Below the pieces are notes generated by a model. The model did no database searches and was not told the DNA's origin. It saw only the letters and a program-made list of their open reading frames with translations. This document shows, piece by piece, positions 17,169 through 26,054 of a stretch of 64,000 nt of DNA (position 1 is its first letter; every line of letters starts with the position of its first letter). The translations under genes and the position numbers were made by a program. Source of the stretch: CAYWVR01 sp964461715 (GTDB lineage Bacteria; Planctomycetota; Phycisphaerae; FEN-1346); the NCBI GenBank assembly GCA_964461715.1, contig CAYWVR010000001.1, positions 1-64,000 of the forward strand. Reading direction: 5' to 3'.

Positions 17169-18643
17169 CCCCCGATGCCACCCCCAATCCGCAGGGCCCC
17201 TTCGCCGGCCGCGCGATTCATTTCGTCGGCATCGGCGGGTGCGGAATGTCCGGGCTGGCGGCGTTCGTGCTGAACGAGGGGGCGAGGGTCTCCGGCTCCG
17301 ATGTCCGCGCCGGCGCCGTCACCCAGCGCCTCGCTTGTCTCGGCGCGACCGTCCACGTCGGTCACGCCGCCGAGAACGTCCCGCCCGAGGCCGACACCCT
17401 CGTCGCGAGCGCGGCCGTCCAGGGCGACAATCCGGAACTGGTCGAGGCCCACCGCCGTGACATCCGTGTCGAGAAGTACGCGGTGTTCCTTGGGCGGCTG
17501 ATGGCCCTTCGGGAGGGCATCGCGGTCAGCGGCACGCACGGCAAGAGCACGACCACCGCGATGCTGGCGTTCGTCCTGAGGGAGGCGGGACTGGACCCGA
17601 GCTTCGTTGTCGGGGCCGACGTGCCGCAGCTGGGTGGCGGGTCGCGCGCGGGGCAGGGGCGGCACTTCGTGGCGGAGGCGTGCGAGTTTGACCGCTCGTT
17701 CCACAACCTGAGCCCCCGGGCCGCCGCCGTTCTCAACGTCGACGAGGACCATCTGGACTGCTTCCCGGGTGGCATCGCGGAGATTCGGGCCGCATTCCGC
17801 ACCTTCGCGTCCCGCGTTGCCCCGGACGGCCTCCTGATCGTCAACGGGGCCGACCCCGACACGGCCGACGCGGCGCGGGGCCTGGAGCGGCCCGTCACGA
17901 CGTTCGGCATGGGCGGCGCGTACGACTGGCGGGCCGAGAACCTCGAGGAGCACACCGGCTGCTACGCCTTCGACGTTTATCGTGGGGCGGATGTCTACGC
18001 TCGCATGCAGCTCTCGCTACCGGGGCGGCACAACGTGCTCAATGCCCTTGCGGCCGCGGCGCTGGCGGACTGGGCGGGTGCGGAGGCGGAGGACGTGGCC
18101 GGGGCCCTCGGACGCTTCGCGGGCTGCCGCCGGCGGATGGAGGTCCTCGGCACGGCGGGGGGCGTGACGGTGGTCGACGACTACGCCCATCACCCGAACG
18201 AGATCGTCGCCACGTTGAAGGCCGCCCGCGAGCGGTTCAAGCCGAACCGGCTCTGGGTCGTTTTCCAGCCGCATCAGCACAGCCGGACGCGGTTCCTCCT
18301 GAAAGACTTCGCGCTGGCGCTGCTGCATGCCGATAAGGTGATTGTGCCGGACATCTACTTCGTCCGGGACAGCGAGGTCGAGCGGCAGCAGGTGCACAGC
18401 CGCCATCTGGTCGGGCAGATGGAGGGCCGGGGGGACGCCCTCTACATGAAGGACTTCGAGAGCATCCGGCGGTACCTCACGGAGAGCCTGGAGCCCGGCG
18501 ACGTGCTGCTCGTCATGGGCGCCGGCGACATCGGGCGCATCGCCCCGCCGCTGATGGCGAACCTGGCGGCCCGCGCCGCCTCTTCGGATCGGGCCGCGGC
18601 CCCCGGAGCAAGGACAGAGAATGGCCATCTTCAAGGGACTTGA
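17165..18643 (+). CDS. murC: UDP-MurNAc:L-alanine ligase
   Basis: 492 residues. N-terminal Rossmann motif HFVGIGGCGMSGLA, ATP loop GTHGKSTTTAM and the C-terminal DDYAHHPNEI block. First amino-acid addition to UDP-MurNAc. The start is clear from the ATGA overlap with murG and an AAGGAG site. The last 23 bases overlap murB in another frame, so the C-terminal tail is probably not conserved. Confidence 0.95.
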   Translation: MTPDATPNPQGPFAGRAIHFVGIGGCGMSGLAAFVLNEGARVSGSDVRAGAVTQRLACLGATVHVGHAAENVPPEADTLVASAAVQGDNPELVEAHRRDIRVEKYAVFLGRLMALREGIAVSGTHGKSTTTAMLAFVLREAGLDPSFVVGADVPQLGGGSRAGQGRHFVAEACEFDRSFHNLSPRAAAVLNVDEDHLDCFPGGIAEIRAAFRTFASRVAPDGLLIVNGADPDTADAARGLERPVTTFGMGGAYDWRAENLEEHTGCYAFDVYRGADVYARMQLSLPGRHNVLNALAAAALADWAGAEAEDVAGALGRFAGCRRRMEVLGTAGGVTVVDDYAHHPNEIVATLKAARERFKPNRLWVVFQPHQHSRTRFLLKDFALALLHADKVIVPDIYFVRDSEVERQQVHSRHLVGQMEGRGDALYMKDFESIRRYLTESLEPGDVLLVMGAGDIGRIAPPLMANLAARAASSDRAAAPGARTENGHLQGT

Positions 18644-19508
18644 CGAGATCATCCAGACGGACGCCCCGCTGGGGGCCATGACGACCTTCGGCGTCGGCGG
18701 GTCGGCCGAGTACCTGGCCCGGCCCCGCGACGAGGGCGAGCTGCACCAAGTCCTCGGGCAGGCCGATGCGGCGGGCCTGGAGGTCCACGCTATCGGGCGC
18801 GGCTCGAACATCCTCGTGCGCGACGAGGGCGTCGAAGGCGTCGTCGTCCAGCCCGACCGCAAGGGCTTCGGCCGCATCGAGGTGACCGAGGACCTGATGC
18901 GGGCCGGGGCCGCGGCCCCGCTCCGCAAGGTTGTCGAGGAGGCCGCGCGCCAGGGACTTTCGGGCATGGAGTGCCTCGTGGGCATCCCGGGCACGGTGGG
19001 GGGCGGGGTGCGGATGAACGCCGGCGGCGCCTTCGGCGACATCGGCCAGACCGTCGAGCGCGTCAAGGTCATGGACGTCCACGGCCAGACCTTCTACCGC
19101 GAACGCGACGACCTGGCCTTCGGCTACCGCACGAGCAACATCTCCGCCCGCTTCGTCCTGGAGGCCGAGCTGCGGCTCCTGCCGGACGCCGAGAAGGCCA
19201 TCCTCGCCCGCATGCGGAAGATTTGGATCGCCAAGAAGAACTCCCAGCCCACCGGGTCCTCCAGCGCCGGGTGCATCTTCAGGAACCCGCGGGGGCTCTC
19301 GGCCGGGGCCCTGATCGACCAGGCGGGCCTCAAGGGTGAGCAGGTGGGCGGGGCCATGGTCAGCCACAAGCACGCCAACTACATCGTCGTCAAGGACAGG
19401 GCCGCCGCCACCGCCGCCGACATCCTGGAGCTCATCGAGACGATGCGCGCGGCCGTGAAGGAACGCTTCGACGTGTATCTGGAACTCGAGATTCAGGTCT
19501 GGCCGTGA
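18621..19508 (+). CDS. murB: UDP-N-acetylenolpyruvoylglucosamine reductase
   Basis: 295 residues, FAD-binding. Shows GRGSNILVRDEG, GIPGTVGGGVRMNAGA-like GIPGTVGGGVRMNAG and YRTSNIS blocks. The catalytic-site strand reads SSAGCIFRNP, with Cys where E. coli MurB has the proton-donating Ser; Cys at this place is known in other MurB proteins. Reduces UDP-GlcNAc-enolpyruvate to UDP-MurNAc. The start overlaps murC by 23 bases and the stop overlaps ddl (GTGA). Confidence 0.93.
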   Translation: MAIFKGLDEIIQTDAPLGAMTTFGVGGSAEYLARPRDEGELHQVLGQADAAGLEVHAIGRGSNILVRDEGVEGVVVQPDRKGFGRIEVTEDLMRAGAAAPLRKVVEEAARQGLSGMECLVGIPGTVGGGVRMNAGGAFGDIGQTVERVKVMDVHGQTFYRERDDLAFGYRTSNISARFVLEAELRLLPDAEKAILARMRKIWIAKKNSQPTGSSSAGCIFRNPRGLSAGALIDQAGLKGEQVGGAMVSHKHANYIVVKDRAAATAADILELIETMRAAVKERFDVYLELEIQVWP

Positions 19509-20479
19509 CCCGAACCGCCGCGACCGCCGGAGCCGAGACCCGCATGGACCGAACCGTACGCACGGTCGGCGTGCTGATGGGCGGATGCTCGAAGGAGCGC
19601 GCCATCAGCCTCCAGACGGGCCGCGCGATCGCCGACGCCCTGGGCCGCGCCGGCTGCGACGTCCGTCCCACCGACGTGAGGCCCGGTCAGGTCACCCGCG
19701 ACCTCGTCGATGGCCTCGACGTGGTGTTCCTCGCGTTCCACGGGACGTGGGGCGAGGACGGCGGCGTCCAGAACGAGCTCGAGGCCCTCGGGGTCCTCTA
19801 CACCGGATGCGGGCCGGAGGCCAGCCGGTTGGCGATGGACAAGCCCGCCGCCAAGGCGCGGTTCCTTGAGGCGGGCGTCCCGACCCCGGCGTTCCGGATC
19901 GCGTCGCGCGGCGATGAGGCGGCCTTGGCCGAGGCGCTCGAGACGCTGGGACCGAAGCTGGTGGCGAAGCCGACTGCCGAGGGCAGCTCGATCGGCATTC
20001 ACATGTGCACGGGTCTCGCGGCGCTGCGGCACGGGGCGGAGGCCGTCTGGGCCGACCACGAGGCCGTGCTCATCGAGCGCCGTATCGAGGGACGCGAGCT
20101 GACCGTCGGAATCTTGGGCGAGACGCCGCTGCCCGTCACCGAGATCGTCCCGCCCAAGCCGGGCCGCTGGTTCGACTTCGAGAACAAGTACCACGCCGAT
20201 TGCGCCCGCTTCGACCACGATCTGTCGCCCGAGGTCGAGCGGCACGTTGCGGAGACGGCCCTGGCGGCCCATCGGACCCTCGGCTGCCGCGACCTCTCGC
20301 GCGTGGACCTGATGCTGACGGCCGAGGGCGAGCCCCGTGTCCTGGAGGTCAACACGATCCCCGGCTTCACGGATCACAGCCTGGTGCCGAAGGCGGCCGA
20401 GCGGGCGGGCCTTTCGTTCGCGCGGCTGTGCGAGCGGATCGTCGAGTTGGCGTGGGCCCGCCGCACGGAGACGGGCTGA
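19505..20479 (+). CDS. ddl: D-alanine--D-alanine ligase
   Basis: 324 residues, ATP-grasp fold. Begins VGVLMGGCSKERAISL, contains EGSSIGIH, and ends with EVNTIPGFTDHSLVPKAA, which carries the metal-binding and D-Ala-binding residues. Makes D-Ala-D-Ala for MurF. The GTG at 19505 overlaps the murB stop; an ATG at 19544 would fit the family start better and should be considered. Confidence 0.92.
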   Translation: MTRTAATAGAETRMDRTVRTVGVLMGGCSKERAISLQTGRAIADALGRAGCDVRPTDVRPGQVTRDLVDGLDVVFLAFHGTWGEDGGVQNELEALGVLYTGCGPEASRLAMDKPAAKARFLEAGVPTPAFRIASRGDEAALAEALETLGPKLVAKPTAEGSSIGIHMCTGLAALRHGAEAVWADHEAVLIERRIEGRELTVGILGETPLPVTEIVPPKPGRWFDFENKYHADCARFDHDLSPEVERHVAETALAAHRTLGCRDLSRVDLMLTAEGEPRVLEVNTIPGFTDHSLVPKAAERAGLSFARLCERIVELAWARRTETG

Positions 20480-20494
20480 CCCAAGGAGCTTCCC

Positions 20495-21481
20495 ATGCCG
20501 CGCAAGAGAAAGGTCAAGATTCAGAAGGCCGGCCGGTTCCCGGGCCTCAGCGTCCGCCTCGCGAAGGGGGTGGGGGCGGTGGCGGCGGTGGCGGCGGGGG
20601 TGTGCGGCCTCGTCTGGGGGTTTCAGGAGCTGGGGGCCTCGGTCGCGACGCATCCGGACTACGTCGTCTCGCGGGATGAGTTGGAGCTGGCCGCCGGGCC
20701 GTCCTGGATGACCCCCGCGATGCTCGCGGAGCTGGACCTTCGGACGCTGGACCCGGAGTTCCCCGCCACGTTCAGCCTGCTGGACCCGGCGGTGTGCGCC
20801 CGGCTGGCGGCGGCGTACGCGCGGTCGCCGTGGGTCGAGCGGGTGGAGCGGGTTGTGAAGCACGACCCTCGATTTGCCGCCCGGGCCCAACGGGCCGCCG
20901 CGGATGATCCCGAGGCCGACCCGCCGCGCGCACTGGAGGTGCAGCTCGTGTTCCGGCGTCCGCTGGCGTTCGTCGAGCGGGCCGGGGGCCTGGCCCTGGT
21001 AGACGAAAAGGGCGTCCGGCTGCCCGGCACGTATCGCGAGCCGCGCCTGCGGCCGGTCGGGGCCACGGAGGACCTGAGTCTCCTGGTCATTACCGGGGTG
21101 CGCTCCGCGCCGCCGGAGCCGGGCCGGCGCTGGGACGACGCGACCGTGGAGGCCGGCGTCAAGGTGGCCCGGGGTCTGGCGCCGCGGCGGGCCCGGTTCG
21201 ACCTGGCGAAGATCGACGTCTCGAACGTCGGCTACCGGCAGGACTCGCAGCGGAGCGAGGTGGCCGTCTACACGAGCCGCGGCACGGAGATTCGTTGGGG
21301 CAAGGCCCCGACGCGTCAGGCGGCCCTTCTGGAGGAGAAGACGGTCGGCGAGAAGGTCGGGTTCCTCGACTACGTCTACCAGCGGTTCGGCGGTCTCGAC
21401 GGCCGGTTCGAGTACATCGACGTCCCGAATCACGTGTACAAGCCCCGGGCCACGCCCCCGGTCCACCGGTTGCGGAGCTGA
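20495..21481 (+). CDS. FtsQ-like cell division protein
   Basis: 328 residues: a basic cytoplasmic start (PRKRKVKIQ), one membrane helix (about 25-43), then a periplasmic region with POTRA/FtsQ-like features such as SPWVERVERV, an FRRPLAFV strand and LVDEKGVRLP. FtsQ recruits FtsL/FtsB and the septal synthase. It holds the ftsQ position after ddl, but no ftsA or ftsZ follows. Primary sequence is divergent, so the call rests on topology, key strands and synteny. Confidence 0.7.
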   Translation: MPRKRKVKIQKAGRFPGLSVRLAKGVGAVAAVAAGVCGLVWGFQELGASVATHPDYVVSRDELELAAGPSWMTPAMLAELDLRTLDPEFPATFSLLDPAVCARLAAAYARSPWVERVERVVKHDPRFAARAQRAAADDPEADPPRALEVQLVFRRPLAFVERAGGLALVDEKGVRLPGTYREPRLRPVGATEDLSLLVITGVRSAPPEPGRRWDDATVEAGVKVARGLAPRRARFDLAKIDVSNVGYRQDSQRSEVAVYTSRGTEIRWGKAPTRQAALLEEKTVGEKVGFLDYVYQRFGGLDGRFEYIDVPNHVYKPRATPPVHRLRS

Positions 21482-21484
21482 CCC

Positions 21485-22174
21485 GTGGACGCCCCCCCGA
21501 GTGCCTCCTCCCGCGTGCTTCTGCCGGCGGTGTGGTGCGTGTGGCTGGCGGCGTGGCTCGTGCCCGCATTGCTGATCGCGCCGCACCTGGACGTCGTGCC
21601 CGCGTGGGTGGGGGCGGACGCGGCCCCGGCGGCGACGATGGCCGGGGCGGTCGTGTTCCTGGCGGCGCTCTGGCCGTTTTGGCCGGCGTGGGCGGGTCCC
21701 GTGAACGGGCGGATTCAGGCCCGGTGGGTCGGACTCGGCGTCCTGGAGCTCGCGACGCTCCTGGCCTTGGCCGCCCCGTTCGTCCTGGTGGCCCGGGCGG
21801 TGGGCAGCCGGGCGGTCGAGGTCACCTGGGTCGCGCTCGGATTGGCGGTGGCGGGCGCGCTGGGCCTCGGGTTCCGGATCGCGTGGGGTGGATGCGGACC
21901 GGCGGCCGGACGGTGGCTGATGATGGCGGCGATGCTCCTGGTGGCCCTTCCCGTAGGCCTTGCGTACGTCGTCGCGGAGACCATGAACATGGCCCTGGTG
22001 CGCGTTTTCGAGGCCGGGCCGATCGCGGCGTCGATGTACGTGGCGCTCGAAGGGGCGCCCGAGACGACGTGGCGTCTCTTCACGGGTCTCGTTCTCTGGC
22101 CCGTGGCGGGCGCGGTGCTCGTGGCCGTCGGCCTCTCAGAGCAGGCGTGGCGGTATCGGCGCGGGGAGGGATGA
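21485..22174 (+). CDS. Hypothetical multi-pass membrane protein
   Basis: 229 residues with about six hydrophobic segments (near residues 10-30, 37-60, 78-100, 111-130, 140-162 and 196-216). No family recognised. It begins 3 bases after the ftsQ-like stop and so ends the dcw transcription unit in the slot where ftsA would be expected. Its stop codon abuts the stop of the converging acyltransferase gene with no base between (TGATCA). Confidence 0.6.
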   Translation: MDAPPSASSRVLLPAVWCVWLAAWLVPALLIAPHLDVVPAWVGADAAPAATMAGAVVFLAALWPFWPAWAGPVNGRIQARWVGLGVLELATLLALAAPFVLVARAVGSRAVEVTWVALGLAVAGALGLGFRIAWGGCGPAAGRWLMMAAMLLVALPVGLAYVVAETMNMALVRVFEAGPIAASMYVALEGAPETTWRLFTGLVLWPVAGAVLVAVGLSEQAWRYRRGEG

Positions 22175-23098
22175 TCACTTCTTCGCCCGCCGCTCCTCGG
22201 GCGGACGCGTCTTCCAGCGGCGGTGGACCCAGAGGTATTGGCCGGGGGCCATGCGAACGAGGCGCTCCAGCGCCGTCGTGTAGCGCTGCGTGATTGCCAG
22301 GGCCCCGTCCACGCCCTCGTAGCCCGCGGGGTCGATGACGTCCGTGACCGCGGTCCGAAAGCGGCAGCGGTGGCCCAGGCGGTACGTTCCCCCGACGTAG
22401 ATGGGCACGCCCATCTCCATCGCCAGGTACGCGATGCTCTTGTAGGCGGAGGCTTTGCGGCCGAGGAACTCGACGAAGAAGCCGCGGCGGCCCGCGTCCT
22501 GGTCGGCCGGGAAGGCCAGCCGCTCGCCGCGCGCCAGCCTCGCCACCGCCTCCTCCGTCACGCCGAACTTCGAGAGGATCGTCTGGCCGGCCCGCTGGCG
22601 AAGGGTGAGGATGTGGCGGTCGAGGTAGGGGTTGTCGAGCGGGCGCCCCACCGACACCGTCGGGAAGCCCATCTCCGCAAGGATGTAGGCCCCCACCTCC
22701 CAGTTCCCGAAATGCCCGCCCACGAGGATGCACGGGCCGCCCGCCGCCACGCGCTCCAGGGGCCCCACGGCGCTCGGGTCCAGCTCGATCCGCTCGAACC
22801 AGCGGTTGAACTGCATGGTGCGCGGCATGGTGAGGACCTCGACGCCGACCATGATCATGTGCTCGAAGCTCTTGCGGGCGAGACGACGCAGCTCGCGCTG
22901 CGAGGCGTCCGGGAAGCTTGCCCGGAGATTGGCCAGAGCGATCTTCCGGTGTCGCCGGTCGAGGAGATAGAGGAGCCACCCGACGAAGCGGGCAGTCCGC
23001 AGGTTCGCGTCGACGGGGAAGCATCCGAGGAGCATCTCGACGAACCGCAGGGCCCCGTACTGGAGGAGCCAGACGAAATGGCGGGGGGGCTTGCTCAC
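22175..23098 (-). CDS. Lipid A biosynthesis acyltransferase, LpxL/HtrB family
   Basis: 307 residues from GTG. Membrane-associated N-terminus, then the acyltransferase HX4E motif at 129-134 (HFGNWE) and downstream FPADQDAGRRG and KSIAYLAMEMGVP segments. Adds secondary acyl chains to lipid A or a related glycolipid. Supports an LPS-type outer membrane. It lies alone, convergent with the dcw cluster and divergent from queA. Confidence 0.88.
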   Translation of the reverse strand: MSKPPRHFVWLLQYGALRFVEMLLGCFPVDANLRTARFVGWLLYLLDRRHRKIALANLRASFPDASQRELRRLARKSFEHMIMVGVEVLTMPRTMQFNRWFERIELDPSAVGPLERVAAGGPCILVGGHFGNWEVGAYILAEMGFPTVSVGRPLDNPYLDRHILTLRQRAGQTILSKFGVTEEAVARLARGERLAFPADQDAGRRGFFVEFLGRKASAYKSIAYLAMEMGVPIYVGGTYRLGHRCRFRTAVTDVIDPAGYEGVDGALAITQRYTTALERLVRMAPGQYLWVHRRWKTRPPEERRAKK

Positions 23099-23117
23099 GG
23101 GCGGTAATTGTACGGCG

Positions 23118-23146
23118 TTGCCGGGCCCTCAGCAAGCGACTACAAT
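23118..23146 (+). promoter_or_regulatory. Promoter of queA, possibly leaderless
   Basis: TTGCCG (23118-23123) and TACAAT (23141-23146) are 17 bases apart. The predicted start falls near 23153, only about 3 bases before the queA ATG at 23156, and no ribosome-binding sequence is visible. Confidence 0.5.
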
Positions 23147-23155
23147 CCTTTGCCC

Positions 23156-24202
23156 ATGGATGCCCTCGCCGACTACGATTACGACCTTTCGCCCGAGCGG
23201 ATCGCGCAGGCGCCCGCCCGGCCGCGCGACGCGGCGCGGCTGATGGTGCTGCCGCGCGAGACCGGCCGCATCGAGCACCGCGGGTTCCGGGAACTGCCCG
23301 CGTTGCTGGACCCGTCGGATCTGGTGGTGATGAACGATACGCGGGTGATCCCGGCGGCGGTGACGGCGCGACGAGCGACGGGCGGGCGGATCGAGGGCTG
23401 TTTCCTGCGCGAGCGCGCCGACGGGCTCTGGGAGATGCTTCTCGCGGGAAGGGGACGCATCCGGGAGGGCGAGACGCTGGCGCTGGTCGATGCCGAGGGC
23501 GAAGCCGCGGCCGAGATCACGCTCCGCAAGCGCGGCGAGCGGGGGCTCTGGCATGTGCGGCCGCCGGCGGGAACGGACGCGACGGCGCTGCTCGAGCGCG
23601 TGGGCCGCCCGCCCCTGCCGCCCTACATCCGCCGCGACGCCGCCGACCCGCTCGACCGGGAGGACTACCAGACCGTCTACGCTTGCCGCGACGGGGCCGT
23701 CGCCGCCCCCACCGCCGGGCTCCATTTCACGCCACGCGTCCTGGCGGCGATGGACGCGCGCGGCATCGAGCGGGCCCGGGTGACGCTGCACGTGGGCCCG
23801 GGCACGTTCCAGCCGATCACGGTCGAGCGCCTGGCTGCCCATCAGATGCACGAGGAGGCGTACGAGGTTCCGCCGGAAACCGCCGAGGCGGTGCGCGCGG
23901 CCCGGGTGGCCAGGCGGCGGATCGTGGCCGTGGGGACGACGACGGTGCGGACGCTCGAGTCGGCGGCCGGGGAGGGCGGCGAAGTGCGGGCCGGGCCGGG
24001 GATGACGCGGCTCTTCATCCGTCCGCCGCACGCGTTCCGAGCGGTCGACGCGATGATCACGAACTTCCACCTGCCGCGCACGACGCTTCTGGTGATGGTG
24101 GCGGCGTTTGCGGGGCGCGAGCGGATTCTCGAAGCGTACGAGGAGGCGATGCGGGCGGGGTATCGGTTCTACAGCTACGGGGATGCGATGCTGATCGTGT
24201 AG
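23156..24202 (+). CDS. queA: tRNA epoxyqueuosine precursor enzyme QueA
   Basis: 348 residues, S-adenosylmethionine:tRNA ribosyltransferase-isomerase, acting on 7-aminomethyl-7-deazaguanine at tRNA position 34. Family blocks: YDLSPERIAQAPARPRDAARL at the start, VMNDTRVIPA, PPYIRRDA, APTAGLHFT and ITNFHLPRTTLLVMV. The ATG at 23156 is chosen because homologues start with DYDYDLP-like sequence; the open frame extends 16 codons further upstream without plausible start context. Confidence 0.94.
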   Translation: MDALADYDYDLSPERIAQAPARPRDAARLMVLPRETGRIEHRGFRELPALLDPSDLVVMNDTRVIPAAVTARRATGGRIEGCFLRERADGLWEMLLAGRGRIREGETLALVDAEGEAAAEITLRKRGERGLWHVRPPAGTDATALLERVGRPPLPPYIRRDAADPLDREDYQTVYACRDGAVAAPTAGLHFTPRVLAAMDARGIERARVTLHVGPGTFQPITVERLAAHQMHEEAYEVPPETAEAVRAARVARRRIVAVGTTTVRTLESAAGEGGEVRAGPGMTRLFIRPPHAFRAVDAMITNFHLPRTTLLVMVAAFAGRERILEAYEEAMRAGYRFYSYGDAMLIV

Positions 24203-24227
24203 ACCCGACCAGCCGTCGCGGCGGGTC
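24202..24227. terminator. Hairpin between convergent genes
   Basis: GACCCG (24202-24207) pairs with CGGGTC (24222-24227) around a 14-base GC-rich loop, directly at the end of queA and 34 bases from the end of the convergent pyrophosphorylase gene. No T-run on either side, so termination is uncertain. Confidence 0.35.
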
Positions 24228-24260
24228 AGGAAGCCCACCGCGCCAAGGGCTCCCGGATGG

Positions 24261-25700
24261 CTACAGCTCCGGCCCCAGGTACAGGTCCTCTGTCACCCGG
24301 CGTATCCCTCGCCGCGCGATCTCCTCCTCGAGGGCCGGCCGGTCGTGGGCGGCCAGGGGGCTGATCTCGACCGCGTGGACGGGGTCGCCGGACGGGTCGC
24401 GGGGCACCTCGACGCCGACCTCCTCGAGACGCGCCGCATCGAGACGGATCATGTCGCGGCGGGCGGTGGCGGGGGAATCCTCGCCCTCGGCGTTCTTGAC
24501 GGGGCTGAACTCCTTCGCCCGGTCGATCTCCAGCACCAACGGGTTCTGGGCCCGGGGCAGGGCGTCGAAGACGAACGTCTCGAACTTGACGCCGTTGGGC
24601 GCCTTGGGCTCGTGCACCTCGCCGTCCTCGTTGACGCGGGGGATTGTCTTGTCGGCCCGGTGGAAGGGCAGGCCGAACCGCTTCCCGCCTCCGATCCGCT
24701 CGACGAACTCCCGGCGGAGGGCGTGGATGGCGATGCTTCCCGCCTCGAACTGCAGACGCCCGTCCTCGGTCCGTTTCCGGGCCAGGTCCGCCGGCATGTC
24801 GCTGTACTCGACGACGTGGAGGCGGCCCTCCGAGACGACAAAGTGTCCCAGCCTCTCCCGGGGGTCGCGTTTGCGGGCCATCTTCGAGCTCATTTCGCTG
24901 CCCGTCTCGTCGTGGTACCCGAGAAACACCGGGTCCAGTGGGGGGACGAGCGGGTTATCGACCTGGAAGTAGCTGACGTGATCGATGCCGCGCGCGGCCA
25001 TGTCGTCGGTCATCCCCGTGCGCACGAGGGCCCGCAGGGACCCGCCGTGGCCGTCGGGGCTCCAAAAGAGGCGGTCGGTGTCGGCCAGGATCAGCTTCCC
25101 CTCGAAGTCGACCGCGGGCATCATGCCCTGGCGGAAGAAGCGGACGTCGGAGCGGGGCAGGTCGAAGTAGTTGTGGGCCTCGAAGAAGTCGACCGTCGCC
25201 TGATGGTTGGTGCGGCTGGTCATGATATACCAGGGGATGGAGGCGCCCGAGGCCCGGCGGGCGGCCAGGATGCCCTCGGCGAAGATCGCGAAGAGGGGTT
25301 TCTCGGAGATCGGGCCGACGGGGAAGGCCCCCTTGGGCCCGTCGTATCCGAGGCGGGTGCCCTGGCCCCCGGCGACGACGAAGGCCGCGACGCGTCCGGC
25401 GGCGATGAGGGCCTCGCCGCGGCGCTGCATCTCGGCTCGCTCGCGCCGCTGGGCGTCCGAGGAGGGCCGGGGCACGAACGGGGCCGGCTCCATGTCGGGG
25501 GGCAGCTTGTAGGCACTCTCCGAAAGGACCAGCTCCTCCACCAGCTCGGCGAGCTCCTCGAAGTCGACCTCGGCCACCTGCCCGAGGAGCTGTTCCCGCC
25601 CGGCCTCCGAGAGCCGGTCCCAGAATCGGAAGACGTGGCCCTGACCGGCGTCCTCGGCCCGCTGTCGGAGGGTGTTAAAGCCTTTCGCGCTTTGCGTCAC
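24261..25700 (-). CDS. UDP-GlcNAc/UDP-hexose pyrophosphorylase, UAP1-like
   Basis: 479 residues. Belongs to the eukaryote-type UDPGP family: VVAGGQGTRLGYDGPKGAFPVGP is the nucleotide loop (present but split here for length), followed by MTSRTNH, FRQGMMPAVD, GHGG and YFQVDNPLV blocks seen in UDP-GlcNAc pyrophosphorylase. Makes a UDP-sugar, most likely UDP-GlcNAc, from the sugar 1-phosphate and UTP, thus feeding the neighbouring Mur pathway. The GTG at 25700 follows AAAGGA; the open frame extends 22 codons upstream with no good site. Confidence 0.82.
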   Translation of the reverse strand: MTQSAKGFNTLRQRAEDAGQGHVFRFWDRLSEAGREQLLGQVAEVDFEELAELVEELVLSESAYKLPPDMEPAPFVPRPSSDAQRRERAEMQRRGEALIAAGRVAAFVVAGGQGTRLGYDGPKGAFPVGPISEKPLFAIFAEGILAARRASGASIPWYIMTSRTNHQATVDFFEAHNYFDLPRSDVRFFRQGMMPAVDFEGKLILADTDRLFWSPDGHGGSLRALVRTGMTDDMAARGIDHVSYFQVDNPLVPPLDPVFLGYHDETGSEMSSKMARKRDPRERLGHFVVSEGRLHVVEYSDMPADLARKRTEDGRLQFEAGSIAIHALRREFVERIGGGKRFGLPFHRADKTIPRVNEDGEVHEPKAPNGVKFETFVFDALPRAQNPLVLEIDRAKEFSPVKNAEGEDSPATARRDMIRLDAARLEEVGVEVPRDPSGDPVHAVEISPLAAHDRPALEEEIARRGIRRVTEDLYLGPEL

Positions 25701-25819
25701 GGCGATTCCTTTCGCACGGCGGGGTGCCCCGAGGCTAAACCTAGCAGAGGGCCGCCTCGCCGACAAGGCTTTTGGGCCTTCGTCGGGGCCCGTTCGGGGG
25801 CTGTCGCGAGCTTTTGCGT

Positions 25820-25848
25820 TTGACAGGTTTTGAGGCAGGCGCGATAAT
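25820..25848 (+). promoter_or_regulatory. Strong sigma70-type promoter of pilin-like gene
   Basis: TTGACA (25820-25825, 6/6) and GATAAT (25843-25848, 5/6) with a 17-base spacer. The predicted start near 25855 gives a 200-base leader to the pilin-like ORF. It is one of the best promoter matches in the window. Confidence 0.7.
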
Positions 25849-25854
25849 ACGGAT

Positions 25855-26054
25855 AGGAAGGGGGCGCCTGCCCCGAAGACGCACCCGTGCAGAAGACAGG
25901 CAGGATGGGGGAGAAGGGAAAGGAGGCGATGCTCGAACTGCCGTAGCCGTACCGCCGTACCTTGTAGACCGGCCCATGTGGCCTTGTTTCAACTTATTTT
26001 CCTTTTCCTTAGTGGAAGGCGCTTCCCGAAGCGCCAAGATTCGGAGGACACCAG
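25855..26054 (+). promoter_or_regulatory. Long structured leader of pilin-like gene
   Basis: Roughly 200 untranslated bases. CCTGCC (25867-25872) can pair with GGCAGG (25899-25904). A five-codon mini-ORF (MLELP) follows an AAAGGAGG site near 25920-25945. Just before the ribosome site, GGCGCTT (26018-26024) and AAGCGCC (26029-26035) form a perfect 7-bp stem with a CCCG loop. The gene's own GGAGG is at 26043-26047. No known riboswitch class recognised. Confidence 0.45.

Noticed and set aside
25855..26054. Cyclic-di-GMP or other known riboswitch in the pilin leader
   Set aside because: No conserved core of a known class could be matched; only simple hairpins are visible.
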